From Micromonospora_I sp040659735 (lineage in GTDB: Bacteria > Actinomycetota > Actinomycetes > Mycobacteriales > Micromonosporaceae), in assembly GCF_040659735.1 (NCBI RefSeq), contig NZ_JBFANZ010000006.1:62001-126000 (forward strand): DNA of 64,000 nt, given 5' to 3'. The notes beneath the pieces are model-generated. The model saw nothing but the letters and a program-made list of their open reading frames with translations, had not been told where the DNA came from and did not search any database. A program made the position numbers and the translations under genes. Each line of letters starts with the position of its first letter. Within the stretch, counting starts at the first letter, position 1. Below, piece by piece: positions 8,437-16,422 of the stretch.

Positions 8437-8519
8437 CTCATGGTCCGCGTGATCAGGGAGCGGTGACCCCCCGCGCCGACCGCGTGCGCGAGTCAATGCC
8501 TGATCACGCGGATCATGAG
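8437..8519. terminator. bidirectional terminator-like inverted repeat between DUF5926 and arcA
   Basis: Arms 8437-8457 and 8499-8519 form a 21-bp stem with one mismatch and a 41-nt GC-rich loop. It lies between two convergent stop codons (8432 and 8521), so it can act for both. No U tract is present. Confidence 0.55.
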
Positions 8520-8520
8520 G

Positions 8521-9822
8521 TCAGGGCCGCAGCGGGCTGCGGAGCACCGGACAGGACATGCACCGGGGGCCACCGCGCCCCGAACCCAGCTCGGATCCGG
8601 CGATCCGGATGACCTCGATGCCGGCCAGCTCCAGCTGCGCGTTCGTCTCGACGTTGCGCTCGTACGCGACGCAGAGCCGCGGCTCGATCGCGAGCGTGTT
8701 GTTGCCGTCGTCCCACTGTTCCCGCTCGGCAGTCACCGGGTCGAGCCCGGTGTCGATGATCCGCAGCTCGTCGATCTCCATCGCGGCGGCCGCCGCCCGG
8801 AGGAAGGGCGCCGGCCCTTCGACCTGCGGTTCACCGTCCGCTCCCGCGACCACCGTGTACGCCAGCAGCGAGTCGGCCAGGTTCGGGTACATCAGCACGG
8901 CGTCGGTGTCGACCATCGTGCACACGGTGTCGAGGTGCATCGTGGCCCGTCGCTGGGCGATCGGCACGACCAGGATCGTGTGGGCGAGCGCTGTCCCCGT
9001 CCCCGGTGCCGCGAAGACCTGCCGGGCCAGCCGCTCGGCCCCGGCGGGAGTCGTCCGCTCCCCCACGCCGACGGCGAGCACGCCGGGGGCGAGCAGCAGC
9101 ACGTCGCCACCCTCGAGGTGTTCGAGCGAGGGCTCGTACACCAGTTGCGTGCCCGCGAACCGGGGGTGGTGCCGGTAGATGACGTCGGTGAGGCTGGTTT
9201 CCCGACGCCGCGCCGGCATCGCGAGGCTGGTCACGGCCGCCCGGTCGCGGATCCACACCGAGGAGTCCCGGGTGAACAGCAGATTGGGCAACGGGTCGAT
9301 GACGAAGTCGTGCCGGTCCATCAGCGTGTAGACCAGCCCGGCCGACCGCGTGGAACCGGGCCGTAGCTCCTCGTGCGCGACACCGGCGATGAGTCCGGCG
9401 GCCAGGTCCACCGGATCGAGCTGCGCCAGGTGGTCGGCGACCCGCCGGCGGAGGGTGTCCCCGAGCCGGCGGTCGGCGAGAACGAGCCGGGTCAGTTTCT
9501 GCCGGGCCTCAGCGACGGTGAGCGTCTCGGCGAGCAACTGCCGGAGGTAGAGCACCTCGACGCCGTGGGCCTGCAGGGCGCCGGCGAACGCGTCGTGCTC
9601 CTCCTGCGCCCGCGCGACCCAGGGGATCGCATCGAAGAGGAGTGTGTTGTTGTTCCGCGGGGTCAACCGGGCGAGTTCGGGACCGGGACGGTGCAGCAGT
9701 ACCGCGCCGAGCCGGCCGACTTCGCTGTCGACGTAGTGCGTCACAGTCGTGACCCGGGGCCGGCCATTCGCACTATCCGGTGAAACAGACGTTGGGTGAA
9801 TAGTGCATTCATCCTCATTCAC
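8521..9822 (-). CDS. arcA: arginine deiminase
   Basis: A 433-residue enzyme of the guanidino-group-modifying superfamily that converts L-arginine to citrulline and ammonia. Conserved blocks are Y-V-D-S-E-V-G-R-L-x-x-V-L-L-H-R-P-G-P-E-L, L-F-T-R-D-S-S-V, L-E-G-G-D-V, the catalytic M-H-L-D-T-V-C-T-M-V-D, and the C-terminal G-R-G-G-P-R-C-M-S-C-P containing the nucleophilic Cys. GTG 9822 has a GGAG sequence just upstream; an alternative GTG at 9744 would begin just before the conserved region. No ornithine carbamoyltransferase, carbamate kinase or arginine/ornithine antiporter lies nearby, so this is a solitary arcA rather than a full deiminase operon. Confidence 0.95.
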   Translation of the reverse strand: MNEDECTIHPTSVSPDSANGRPRVTTVTHYVDSEVGRLGAVLLHRPGPELARLTPRNNNTLLFDAIPWVARAQEEHDAFAGALQAHGVEVLYLRQLLAETLTVAEARQKLTRLVLADRRLGDTLRRRVADHLAQLDPVDLAAGLIAGVAHEELRPGSTRSAGLVYTLMDRHDFVIDPLPNLLFTRDSSVWIRDRAAVTSLAMPARRRETSLTDVIYRHHPRFAGTQLVYEPSLEHLEGGDVLLLAPGVLAVGVGERTTPAGAERLARQVFAAPGTGTALAHTILVVPIAQRRATMHLDTVCTMVDTDAVLMYPNLADSLLAYTVVAGADGEPQVEGPAPFLRAAAAAMEIDELRIIDTGLDPVTAEREQWDDGNNTLAIEPRLCVAYERNVETNAQLELAGIEVIRIAGSELGSGRGGPRCMSCPVLRSPLRP

Positions 9823-9844
9823 TCCGGCTCCACGGCTTGCTTCC

Positions 9845-9854
9845 GTACCGGTAC
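9845..9854. promoter_or_regulatory. perfect 10-bp palindrome in the arcA/NERD divergent region
   Basis: GTACCGGTAC lies 23 nt upstream of the arcA start and 56 nt upstream of the divergent gene at 9910. It could be an operator, but short palindromes arise by chance. Confidence 0.2.
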
Positions 9855-9909
9855 TGCGACTTACGGTAGTGGCAAGACAACTGTAGGGGACCTTTTGCCG
9901 GAGGTCGGG

Positions 9910-10662
9910 ATGACTGTCTTTGATGTACGTCGAGCTGTGCCCACACGACGAGCCCTACCCCCAGCCAGCAGTACACCGCCCTCCCCCGCGTCTCCGCCAG
10001 CGATTCTCGAAACGGTTCGGCCCAACCCCGTGGAGTGGGCGCGGCGGCGGCGCGCCGAGCGCGAGGCGCGACGCATGGAGGCCGCCGGCGCACGCGCCCT
10101 CAACCGACTCGACCACCTGGGTCCCGCGTGGCACGTCGTGGACTGGCCGCGCACCGATCCGGCCGCCTCGCTGCTCGATCTCGACGGTCGGGGCCATGAC
10201 GAGCGCGCCGGTTTCCTGGCCATCGGACCCAGCGGCCTCTTCGCCGTCACCATCGCCGACCACGGGCGCTCCCGCGTCCTCATCGCCGGCGACGTCGTGC
10301 AGATCAACGGCAAACGTCCCGCCTATGTCTCCGAAGCACAGCGCGACGCCCGCCGGGCGAGCAAGGCGATCTCCACCGCGGTGGGACTGACCGTCCCGGT
10401 CACGCCGGTGCTGACCTTCGTCGGATCCGGGGTGATCAGCGTCTACGGGCTCCCCAAGGACTGTCTGGTGGCGACCCACCGGGAACTCGACCGGCTGCTC
10501 GTCGCGGGCGGGAACCGGATCAGCGCCGCGACCGCCGAGAAACTGTCCGAAGTGGCCCGGCACCCGAACACCTGGCTCAACGCCCCCTACCGCGCCGGCG
10601 CGGACTACCGGTGGTACCAGGACGGTCGAACGGTGGCTGACAAGAGGGCGACTCGCCGGTAA
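9910..10662 (+). CDS. NERD-like nuclease-related domain protein (putative)
   Basis: A 250-residue cytoplasmic protein. Residues about 35-70 are Arg/Glu-rich and helical. They are followed by a region resembling NERD (nuclease-related) domains, with hydrophobic G-P-S-G-L-F-A-V-T, V-V-Q-I-N-G-K and a repeated Ala/Arg-rich helix before V-T-P-V-L-T-F-V-G. The R-A-G-F-L-A-I-G-P pattern precedes it. Catalytic residues cannot be confirmed by eye, so nuclease activity is only inferred. ATG 9910 follows GGAGG with normal spacing; the open frame extends to 9796 without support. It is divergent from arcA. Confidence 0.55.
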   Translation: MTVFDVRRAVPTRRALPPASSTPPSPASPPAILETVRPNPVEWARRRRAEREARRMEAAGARALNRLDHLGPAWHVVDWPRTDPAASLLDLDGRGHDERAGFLAIGPSGLFAVTIADHGRSRVLIAGDVVQINGKRPAYVSEAQRDARRASKAISTAVGLTVPVTPVLTFVGSGVISVYGLPKDCLVATHRELDRLLVAGGNRISAATAEKLSEVARHPNTWLNAPYRAGADYRWYQDGRTVADKRATRR

Positions 10663-10842
10663 CGTCACGCCCTAGCGCCAACCGCTCCAGCGTACGATCC
10701 GCTGCGACCCACGACAGTCGATGTCACCGCCGACGCCGCTGTCGATCCCCCGGGCGCGCCGTCACGGCGCAACGGGGCGGTCGACGGGCCCCGCAGGACC
10801 GGTTAGCGTGACGGTGATCCAGTGGATTGCATGGGAGGCGCG

Positions 10843-11301
10843 TTGCCGCACGTCGAGCTCTCGCTCTCGGAAACGTTCGTGCCACAGTCCCGCCACCCTC
10901 TGGCCCAGGACCAGGCCGAGGGGATCGAGCGGTGGGGTACGACCGTCGCGACCGCGCCCGAGCCCTGCCTCGTGATCGACGCGGAGATGCGGATCTCCGC
11001 GGCCTCCGTCTCCTGCTGCGAGCTGCTCGGCCTCGGCACCCCGGCCGAGGCGGTGGGACGGCCACTGCTCGGTGGCGTGCTGCGGCTGGTCGACTTCACG
11101 GCGGCGCGCAGCGAACTGACCGAGAACGAGATCGACAAGATTCCGCCGCTGCTCGCCCTCACCTCCGGCCGGCTCGCCCGCGGGCTGCTCCGCGTCGAGT
11201 GGGGGGCCGGCGAGGGCGATGCCACCGTCGACGCGATCGCCACCCCGCTCTGGGCCGGCGGCATCGTGACCGGCTCGCTCACATTCTTCTCTGAGGTCTG
11301 A
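10843..11301 (+). CDS. single PAS-fold domain protein
   Basis: A protein of about 152 residues with one PAS-like fold and no output domain. The core has P-E-P-C-L-V-I-D-A-E-M-R-I-S-A-A-S followed by C-E-L-L-G and V-G-R-P-L, which is the usual PAS entry. The C-terminal strand pattern is G-G-I-V-T-G-S-L-T-F-F. TTG 10843 is preferred because GGGAGG ends 4 nt upstream; GTG 10822 and ATG 10831 are longer in-frame options. TAGCGT at 10804 could be the -10. It stands alone, so its ligand and signalling partner are unknown. A hairpin follows the stop codon. Confidence 0.6.
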   Translation: MPHVELSLSETFVPQSRHPLAQDQAEGIERWGTTVATAPEPCLVIDAEMRISAASVSCCELLGLGTPAEAVGRPLLGGVLRLVDFTAARSELTENEIDKIPPLLALTSGRLARGLLRVEWGAGEGDATVDAIATPLWAGGIVTGSLTFFSEV

Positions 11302-11313
11302 CGCGCGGTCGCA

Positions 11314-11343
11314 CCAGCGGTGTGGCGATCAACGCACCGCTGG
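11314..11343 (+). terminator. terminator hairpin after the PAS gene
   Basis: Perfect 9-bp stem (CCAGCGGTG / CACCGCTGG) with a 12-nt loop, starting 12 nt after the stop codon. No U tract follows. Confidence 0.5.
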
Positions 11344-11369
11344 GAGTTGGGGCGGGGGGCGGCGGACCG

Positions 11370-11375
11370 TAGTCT
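11370..11375 (+). promoter_or_regulatory. -10 element for the ACT-domain gene
   Basis: TAGTCT ends 6 nt before ATG 11382, suggesting leaderless transcription. Confidence 0.45.
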
Positions 11376-11381
11376 CTCCTC

Positions 11382-11771
11382 ATGTTGGACCTCGATCTGC
11401 TGCCTGAGGAGTACGCGGTGTGCCGGCTGCCCGCCGGTGCGTCGATCCCCGCCGAGCTCCTCAGTGGTCCGACCGACTCCGGCCTGATCTCCGTGACCTG
11501 GACGGCTCACGAGGTCTCCGTCATCTGCCCCGCCGACCGGGTGCCCGACGGAGCCGTTGTGGAGACCCCATGGCGTTGCCTGCGCGTGGTCGGGCCCCTC
11601 GATCTCGCCCTGACCGGCATCCTCGCGTCGCTCGTGGTGCCCCTCGCCGAGGCTCGCGTCAATATCGTGGCCTTCTCGACGTACGACACCGACTATCTGC
11701 TCGTTCCGGCGGTGCGGGTCGACGAAGCGGTCGCCACCCTGACCCAGACCGGGCATCGCGTCACGGGCTGA
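11382..11771 (+). CDS. ACT domain-containing protein
   Basis: A 129-residue protein resembling paired ACT regulatory domains of the CASTOR/ACT_7 type that bind amino acids. The C-terminal half has the typical L-D-L-A-L-T-G-I-L-A-S-L-x-x-P-L-A-E-A-x-V-N-I-x-A-F-S-T-Y-D-T-D-Y-L-L-V pattern, where the Thr/Ser-Thr-Tyr residues mark the ligand-binding interface. There is no catalytic domain. The prephenate dehydratase two genes downstream also carries an ACT domain, but the lipoprotein gene in between argues against a dedicated pair. ATG 11382 is supported by the nearby -10. Confidence 0.8.
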   Translation: MLDLDLLPEEYAVCRLPAGASIPAELLSGPTDSGLISVTWTAHEVSVICPADRVPDGAVVETPWRCLRVVGPLDLALTGILASLVVPLAEARVNIVAFSTYDTDYLLVPAVRVDEAVATLTQTGHRVTG

Positions 11772-11833
11772 CCACCTACCATGGGCTCGGCCATCCAGGC
11801 CGACGAGACCATCCCTGCCCGAGGATCCGGCTG

Positions 11834-12364
11834 GTGTCCCGCCCCCCTGCTCCCGCCGTCATGGTCGCCCTGCTGACCTGCGCCGCGCTGCTGGCCGCCT
11901 GCGGCACGCCGCCGGAGCTGCGAGATCCGCCGCCCGGCACCGTGCCGTCGCCGCGCTCCACCGTTCCGTCCACCCCGTCGTCGATCCCGTCGGCGGCTCC
12001 GCCCGTCGCGCCGACGCCGACCCCGACCGCGACGGCCTTCGGCGAACTGACGGCGGTGGACTGCGCGGGCCGGCCGAAGGCGGCACAGGTGATCGCCCTC
12101 CTGCGGCGCACCGGGGTGCTGCCGCCCAACGCTCCCGTGACGGTGCTGAGCGCTCCGGTCTGCGCCGGCGACTGGCAGCACACCGAGGTCCGGATGCCCG
12201 GTCGTGAGCCGCTCCAGGTCGTGACGAGCGGCGCTCCCTCCGCGCTGACCCTGGTCACGTCCGGCACCGATGTGTGCAACATTCCCGTACGGACCGGCGC
12301 GCCACCCGGCATCCGGGCCGTGGCCTGCGACGCCGCGTCGCCAAGGGGCGTGCCGGGTACGTAG
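11834..12364 (+). CDS. hypothetical secreted lipoprotein
   Basis: A 176-residue protein with a short N-terminus, a hydrophobic signal segment and a lipobox L-L-A-A-C at about residues 18-22. It would be lipid-anchored on the outer face of the membrane. A Pro/Ser/Thr-rich linker (about 25-70) leads to a globular domain of about 100 residues with four Cys that could form two disulphides. No family is recognised. GTG 11834 follows a GAGG sequence; ATG 11861 is an alternative that shortens the signal peptide. The stop codon TAG (12362-12364) lies within the TAGGCT hexamer proposed as -10 for pheA. Confidence 0.7.
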   Translation: MSRPPAPAVMVALLTCAALLAACGTPPELRDPPPGTVPSPRSTVPSTPSSIPSAAPPVAPTPTPTATAFGELTAVDCAGRPKAAQVIALLRRTGVLPPNAPVTVLSAPVCAGDWQHTEVRMPGREPLQVVTSGAPSALTLVTSGTDVCNIPVRTGAPPGIRAVACDAASPRGVPGT

Positions 12365-12367
12365 GCT
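12362..12367 (+). promoter_or_regulatory. -10 element for pheA
   Basis: TAGGCT ends 7 nt before ATG 12375, a leaderless arrangement. It overlaps the stop codon of the preceding lipoprotein gene. Confidence 0.5.
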
Positions 12368-12374
12368 TGGCGCC

Positions 12375-13331
12375 ATGCCGGGAACACCGCCGACGCGCTT
12401 CGTCTACCTGGGCCCCGAGGGCACCTTCGCCGAGCAGGCGTTGCGGACCATTCCCGCGGCCCAGCACGGCACCCGCACGCCGGCCCGTAGCGTCCCGGAG
12501 GCGCTGGACGCCGTACGGGCGGGTGACGCCGACGCCGCGCTGGTGCCGCTGGAGAACTCGATCGGCGGCGCGGTCGGCGTGACCCTGGACGAGATGGCCG
12601 AGGGCTCCCCCCTCGTGATCACCCGCGAGGTCGTCCTGCCCGTCGAGTTCGTCCTGGCCGCCCGTCCCGGTGTCGGCCTGTCGGACGTACGGACCGTGGC
12701 GGCGCACCCGCAGGCCTCGACCCAGTGCCGGGGGTGGCTCGGTGAGCATCTTCCGGACGCCGTCGTGGTCGATGTGCTCTCCAACGGCGCGGCCGCTGCG
12801 GGGGTCGCCGCGGGTCAGTACGACGCGGCGATCTGCGCGCCCGTGGGCGCCAACGGGCACCGGTTGACCGTGCTCGCTGACAAGATCGCGGACCACGACG
12901 ACGCGGTGACCCGGTTCGTGCTGGTCTCGCGCCCCGGTCCGCCCCCGCCGCCGACCGGTGACGACGTCACGTCGCTGGCCGTCTACATCGCCCACGACCG
13001 GGTCGGCGCCCTGTTGGCCGTTCTGATGGAGTTGGCGGTGCGCGGGGTCAACCTGACCCGCATCGAGTCCCGACCTACCGGGGAAGCCCTCGGCCGGTAC
13101 GTGTTCATCCTCGACTGCTTCGGCCATGTCGCGGACAACCGGCTCGGCGAGGCGCTGCAGGGCCTCCGGCGCATCTGCGCCGACGTGCGCTTTCTCGGGT
13201 CGTATCCCCGGCACCGCTGGACCACGACGGTCGCGGACCGGCCCGCGCCGGCCCCCGTCGGTCTATCCGATGTGGACTACGCCGACGCCGCGGCCTGGCT
13301 GGCGCGGCTCCGTGCCGGCCAGTTGGGCTAG
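12375..13331 (+). CDS. pheA: prephenate dehydratase
   Basis: A 318-residue monofunctional prephenate dehydratase that converts prephenate to phenylpyruvate in phenylalanine synthesis. The catalytic domain opens with F-V-Y-L-G-P-E-G-T-F-A-E-Q-A and contains V-P-L-E-N-S-I-G-G-A-V and the D-D-A-V-T-R-F motif carrying the essential Thr-Arg-Phe. The C-terminal ACT domain (from about residue 195) has the R-G-V-N-L-T-R-I-E-S-R-P motif of phenylalanine feedback regulation. There is no chorismate mutase domain. The start is supported by the -10 hexamer. The stop TAG lies in a CTAG palindrome shared with the stop codon of the convergent AIM24 gene. Confidence 0.96.
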   Translation: MPGTPPTRFVYLGPEGTFAEQALRTIPAAQHGTRTPARSVPEALDAVRAGDADAALVPLENSIGGAVGVTLDEMAEGSPLVITREVVLPVEFVLAARPGVGLSDVRTVAAHPQASTQCRGWLGEHLPDAVVVDVLSNGAAAAGVAAGQYDAAICAPVGANGHRLTVLADKIADHDDAVTRFVLVSRPGPPPPPTGDDVTSLAVYIAHDRVGALLAVLMELAVRGVNLTRIESRPTGEALGRYVFILDCFGHVADNRLGEALQGLRRICADVRFLGSYPRHRWTTTVADRPAPAPVGLSDVDYADAAAWLARLRAGQLG

Positions 13332-14050
13332 TCGAAGAGACCGCCGAGCACCCCGCCGCCGCTCTGCTGCTGGCCACTGCCGAGCACCGGCGGCTCCTCC
13401 GAGGGCTGCACGACGACGAAGCCCTGCCCGGCGAAGCTCATCGTGAAGGCCTCGCCGGTGCGCCGGCCGAACAGCGTGCCGAGACCGAGCTGCTCGGCGC
13501 GGTGATAGCCGGTCTGAAGCCCCGCGGACCAGCAGACGGCGGCCTGCGGGTCGACGTAGGTCGGCTGGTCCACATTGAGCACGACCGGCGTGCCCTTGGT
13601 GGTCACCGCGATCCTGCCCTGGCCGCTGAACACGCAGTTGAAGAGCCCGGCGGAGGACGCCATGCCCATCCCCTGCACCATCTTGATGTCGTACTGCAGG
13701 GTCGAGTCGAAGGCCAGCACGCTCGAGCCGTTGATCGACAGCGCGTCGCCGGGCTCCAGGTCGATCAGGTGCACGTCGGAGGCGAGGTCGGCGAGGAACA
13801 CGTCTCCGCGACCGGAGACCTTCATCAGTGGCACGCCCTCACCGGTCAGCTTCTGCTTGAGGAACTTTCCGAGCCCGCCGGAGCCGAGTGCCTGGAACTG
13901 CACCTGCCCCTGGTAGGCGACCATCGAGCCGACGCGCGCCATGCACTCGCCGTTGAGCTCGACCTTGAGCATCTTGGAGTTCTGCAGCCGCATCCCGGGC
14001 TGCGCCGACTCCTTTTCCAGGTTCTCCGCGGAGAACAGCGCGCTGCGCAT
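13328..14050 (-). CDS. AIM24 family protein
   Basis: A 240-residue protein of the AIM24/TIGR00266-like beta-sandwich family. Conserved features are V-E-L-N-G-E-C-M-A-R-V-G-S-M-V-A-Y-Q-G, the G-E-G-V-P-L-M-K-V-S-G-R-G-D-V-F-L-A stretch and a Gly-rich T-M-S-F-A-G-Q-G-F-V-V-V-Q-P-S-E end. A glycine/glutamine-rich tail ends in G-G-L-F-D. Family function is unclear (membrane or mitochondrial biogenesis in yeast). ATG 14050 has a strong AGGAGG site; the frame extends to 14299 but overlaps the next gene. The last codon overlaps pheA at the CTAG stop palindrome. Confidence 0.88.
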   Translation of the reverse strand: MRSALFSAENLEKESAQPGMRLQNSKMLKVELNGECMARVGSMVAYQGQVQFQALGSGGLGKFLKQKLTGEGVPLMKVSGRGDVFLADLASDVHLIDLEPGDALSINGSSVLAFDSTLQYDIKMVQGMGMASSAGLFNCVFSGQGRIAVTTKGTPVVLNVDQPTYVDPQAAVCWSAGLQTGYHRAEQLGLGTLFGRRTGEAFTMSFAGQGFVVVQPSEEPPVLGSGQQQSGGGVLGGLFD

Positions 14051-14120
14051 GACGTTCCTCCTGCTCGGCATCGGTTGCCCGAGGGTAGGCATCCGGCGCA
14101 AACGCGGGAGCGCGACACGC

Positions 14121-14474
14121 TCAGCCCCAGCCCAGGGAATGCAGGCGCTCGTCGTCGATGCCGAAGTGGTGGGCGATCTCGTGCACGACCGTGACGGCGA
14201 CCTCGTCCACCACATCCTCATCACTGTCACAGATGCGCAGAATGGGATGGCGGTAGATCGTGATCCGGTCCGGCAGCACGCCCGCGTAGTCCCAGCCACG
14301 CGCGGTCAGCGCGTGACCCTCATAGAGACCGAGCAGCTCGGGGTCGTCGGGCGGCGACTCGTCCTCGACCAGAATGACCACGTTGCTCATCAGACCGAGC
14401 AACTCCCCGGGCACCTCGTCGAGCGCCTCGCCGACCAGTTCCTCGAAACGCTCACGGCTCATCTCGACGGGCAC
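14121..14474 (-). CDS. metallopeptidase (zincin-like) family protein
   Basis: A 117-residue small zincin-like protein of the possibly membrane-independent metallopeptidase family (PF06262 type). The zinc site V-V-H-E-I-A-H-H-F-G-I-D-D is close to the C-terminus. The N-terminus has M-S-R-E-R-F-E-E-L-V-G-E-A-L-D-E-V-P and a conserved I-T-I-Y-R-H-P-I-L. GTG 14474 is chosen because CACAAT (14481-14486) is 6 nt upstream; ATG 14462 and longer starts up to 14561 are possible. The substrate is unknown. Confidence 0.85.
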   Translation of the reverse strand: MPVEMSRERFEELVGEALDEVPGELLGLMSNVVILVEDESPPDDPELLGLYEGHALTARGWDYAGVLPDRITIYRHPILRICDSDEDVVDEVAVTVVHEIAHHFGIDDERLHSLGWG

Positions 14475-14572
14475 GTGCCCATTGTGCCGCACGCCGCACG
14501 GGACGGAGATCCGCCGCGATCGGGAGCGACGCCGACACCGCAGCGTCAACTCCCTGATCACGGCGGTATTCG

Positions 14573-15004
14573 TTACACGGAGAGTCCGGCGGTGAGCGTG
14601 ATCTCGGCGCCCGGCGAGAGCAGCCGGGAGATCGGGCAGTTGGTCTTGGCCGTCTCGGCGAGCTTCTGGAACTGCGCCGAGTCGAGGCCGGGCACGTCGC
14701 CCACGGTATCCAGGTCGATCCGGGTGACGGTCATGCCGGCGTCGGTCTTGTCGAGGTGCACCGAGGCCGTCGTGTTGACGGCGACCGGGTTGAACCCGGC
14801 GTCCGCGAGCGCCTTGGAAAGGGCCATCGAGAAGCAGCCGGCGTGTGCCGCTGCCACCAACTCCTCCGGATTGGTGCCCTCACCTTCCTCGAATCGGGAC
14901 CGGAACGAGTAGTTTCCCTGCACGCCACCCTTTCCCGTGCGCACAGTCCCGGAACCATCGCTGAGATTGCCCTGCCATTGGGCCGATGCGGTGCGAAGAG
15001 GCAT
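14573..15004 (-). CDS. OsmC/Ohr family peroxiredoxin
   Basis: A 143-residue OsmC-type organic hydroperoxide reductase. The two redox cysteines are present: A-A-H-A-G-C-F-S-M-A-L in the middle and T-N-C-P-I-S-R-L-L near the C-terminus. The family's Arg/Glu region N-P-E-E-L-V-A-A-A-H-A precedes the first Cys. It is cytoplasmic. ATG 15004 is supported by TAGCGT 7 nt upstream; the open frame runs on to 15118 and would overlap the divergent membrane-protein gene. The closest members are the OsmC subfamily rather than Ohr. Confidence 0.93.
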   Translation of the reverse strand: MPLRTASAQWQGNLSDGSGTVRTGKGGVQGNYSFRSRFEEGEGTNPEELVAAAHAGCFSMALSKALADAGFNPVAVNTTASVHLDKTDAGMTVTRIDLDTVGDVPGLDSAQFQKLAETAKTNCPISRLLSPGAEITLTAGLSV

Positions 15005-15011
15005 GAACACG

Positions 15012-15017
15012 ACGCTA
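15012..15017 (-). promoter_or_regulatory. -10 element for the osmC-like gene
   Basis: TAGCGT on the minus strand ends 7 nt before ATG 15004, consistent with a leaderless transcript. Confidence 0.45.
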
Positions 15018-15077
15018 GCCGAATCCAGACGCTGATGCGACGATGCGGCGAATTGCTCGACTGACGGAGGTTGTCCG

Positions 15078-15563
15078 ATGGGTCGGAAAGCGGCGGTCGC
15101 CCTCGGCGCCCTGCTCACCGTGGCCGGATTCGTGCTGGCACTGGTCGGGCTCGCCGTGCCGTGGGTGAACTACCGGATCCGGGTCGACGCCACGACGGGC
15201 GACAGCGGGGTGGAGCGCGCGGCGGGCGTCGCCGTTTTCCAACTCGACCACGGCTGGTGGTACGTCATCGCCCTGTTCGTGCTGCTCGGTTGTGTGGCCG
15301 GGGCCGCGGCGGGCAGCGGACGCGCCGCACGCGTCTCGGCCGTGGCCGGCATCGCGGTCGGCGTCCTCGCCATGCTGGTCGCATCGGCGATCGGTGCGCA
15401 GATCGCGGCCACCTCCGCCGACGCGTTCGGTCTCACGACCATTCAGGTAGCGGCCGTCCGGTCCGCCGGAAGCACGTACGGCGTCGCCGCGCCGCCCCTG
15501 CTCGCACTCGGCGCCGCATTGCTGTCGGTCCGTACGGCCCAGCACCGACCGCCTGCGTCCTGA
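15078..15563 (+). CDS. hypothetical four-helix membrane protein
   Basis: A 161-residue protein with four predicted membrane helices at about residues 7-30, 60-80, 87-110 and 135-153, and a loop of about 30 residues after helix 1. No catalytic motif or named family is recognised. ATG 15078 is preceded by GGAGG at good spacing. It is followed by a second small membrane protein of similar type, so the two may form a unit. The four-helix topology with W-V-N-Y after the first helix resembles many actinobacterial Trp-associated membrane proteins, but this is a weak analogy. Confidence 0.7.
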   Translation: MGRKAAVALGALLTVAGFVLALVGLAVPWVNYRIRVDATTGDSGVERAAGVAVFQLDHGWWYVIALFVLLGCVAGAAAGSGRAARVSAVAGIAVGVLAMLVASAIGAQIAATSADAFGLTTIQVAAVRSAGSTYGVAAPPLLALGAALLSVRTAQHRPPAS

Positions 15564-15628
15564 CCCCGCCCCCGACGTCCTCCCGCCGTGTCATGATGCG
15601 CGGAGGCGGCGCACGGGAAGGCGTATCC

Positions 15629-16411
15629 ATGTCCCAGCAGCACTCGGTCGACAAGCCGGCGGACGGGCCGCCAATCGTGGCGTGGGGCGACGAGCCACGG
15701 GCTCCCGGACGGATCTCCCGATTCACGACCACGGTGCGACGGGGCCGTCGCCTCGGGCCGACCGTCGCCGCCCTCGGGACCGTCGCGATCTTCGCCTCAC
15801 TGGTCACGGAGTGGGCCGTCACCACGCTCCCCGGGGCTTCACCGGACGGCCGCGGCCCGCTGGACGTGCCGCACACCGTCAACGACATCGGCTCGTTCGG
15901 CACGGCGTACCTGGTCGGGGTCCTCGCGCTCGCCGGCTGCGTCACGCTCGTGCTCTTCGGCACCCCGGCGATCCGGCGCAATGTCCGCGTCGGCGGGCTG
16001 ACTCTCGCCGCCGCTCTGCTGGTGATCCTCGGGGCGCTCGCCGCCTCGCTCGGCCGAATCATGAACCGCTACTTCTTCTCCGGCGGCGAGACCCTCGTCG
16101 TCGACTACGGGCGCGGGCTCGTCACGGCGTTCGTCGGAGTCGCGGCCCTCGGGGCCGCGCTGCTGCTCGCCCGGAGCGTCGAGCCGGACGCCGCCGGGAC
16201 AACGCCGGGATCGGGCGCGACCGTGGGGCCGGAGCCGGCGGACGGGCCGGCGGACCTGATCGTGATGCCGGCGCAGGCGTTCGCGGGACCGGACGCCGCA
16301 CCGCCGGTGACCGATGCGCAGCCGCGGGAAAACGCGTGGGAACAGCCGTGGCCGACACCCCCGGGCGAGACGGAGCGATATCGACGCGAATCTCGCAGCG
16401 GCCCCCGGTAG
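15629..16411 (+). CDS. hypothetical membrane protein
   Basis: A 260-residue protein with a cytoplasmic N-terminus, four predicted membrane helices between about residues 45 and 180, and a Pro/Ala/Glu-rich cytoplasmic tail of about 80 residues. No recognised domain. ATG 15629 follows GGGAAGG at 7 nt; ATGs at 15593 and 15596 are alternatives. The downstream -10 for serS overlaps its last codons, so serS has its own promoter. A topology similar to the preceding gene suggests related function. Confidence 0.65.
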   Translation: MSQQHSVDKPADGPPIVAWGDEPRAPGRISRFTTTVRRGRRLGPTVAALGTVAIFASLVTEWAVTTLPGASPDGRGPLDVPHTVNDIGSFGTAYLVGVLALAGCVTLVLFGTPAIRRNVRVGGLTLAAALLVILGALAASLGRIMNRYFFSGGETLVVDYGRGLVTAFVGVAALGAALLLARSVEPDAAGTTPGSGATVGPEPADGPADLIVMPAQAFAGPDAAPPVTDAQPRENAWEQPWPTPPGETERYRRESRSGPR

Positions 16412-16414
16412 GCT
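16409..16414 (+). promoter_or_regulatory. -10 element for serS
   Basis: TAGGCT ends 8 nt before GTG 16423. It overlaps the stop codon of the preceding gene, and no Shine-Dalgarno is present, so translation is probably leaderless. Confidence 0.5.
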
Positions 16415-16422
16415 CAGACCCC

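Noticed and set aside
8437..8519. Interpretation of the 21-bp inverted repeat as a transposon end or phage site
   Set aside because: It lies exactly between two convergent stops and has no target duplication, so a terminator is simpler.
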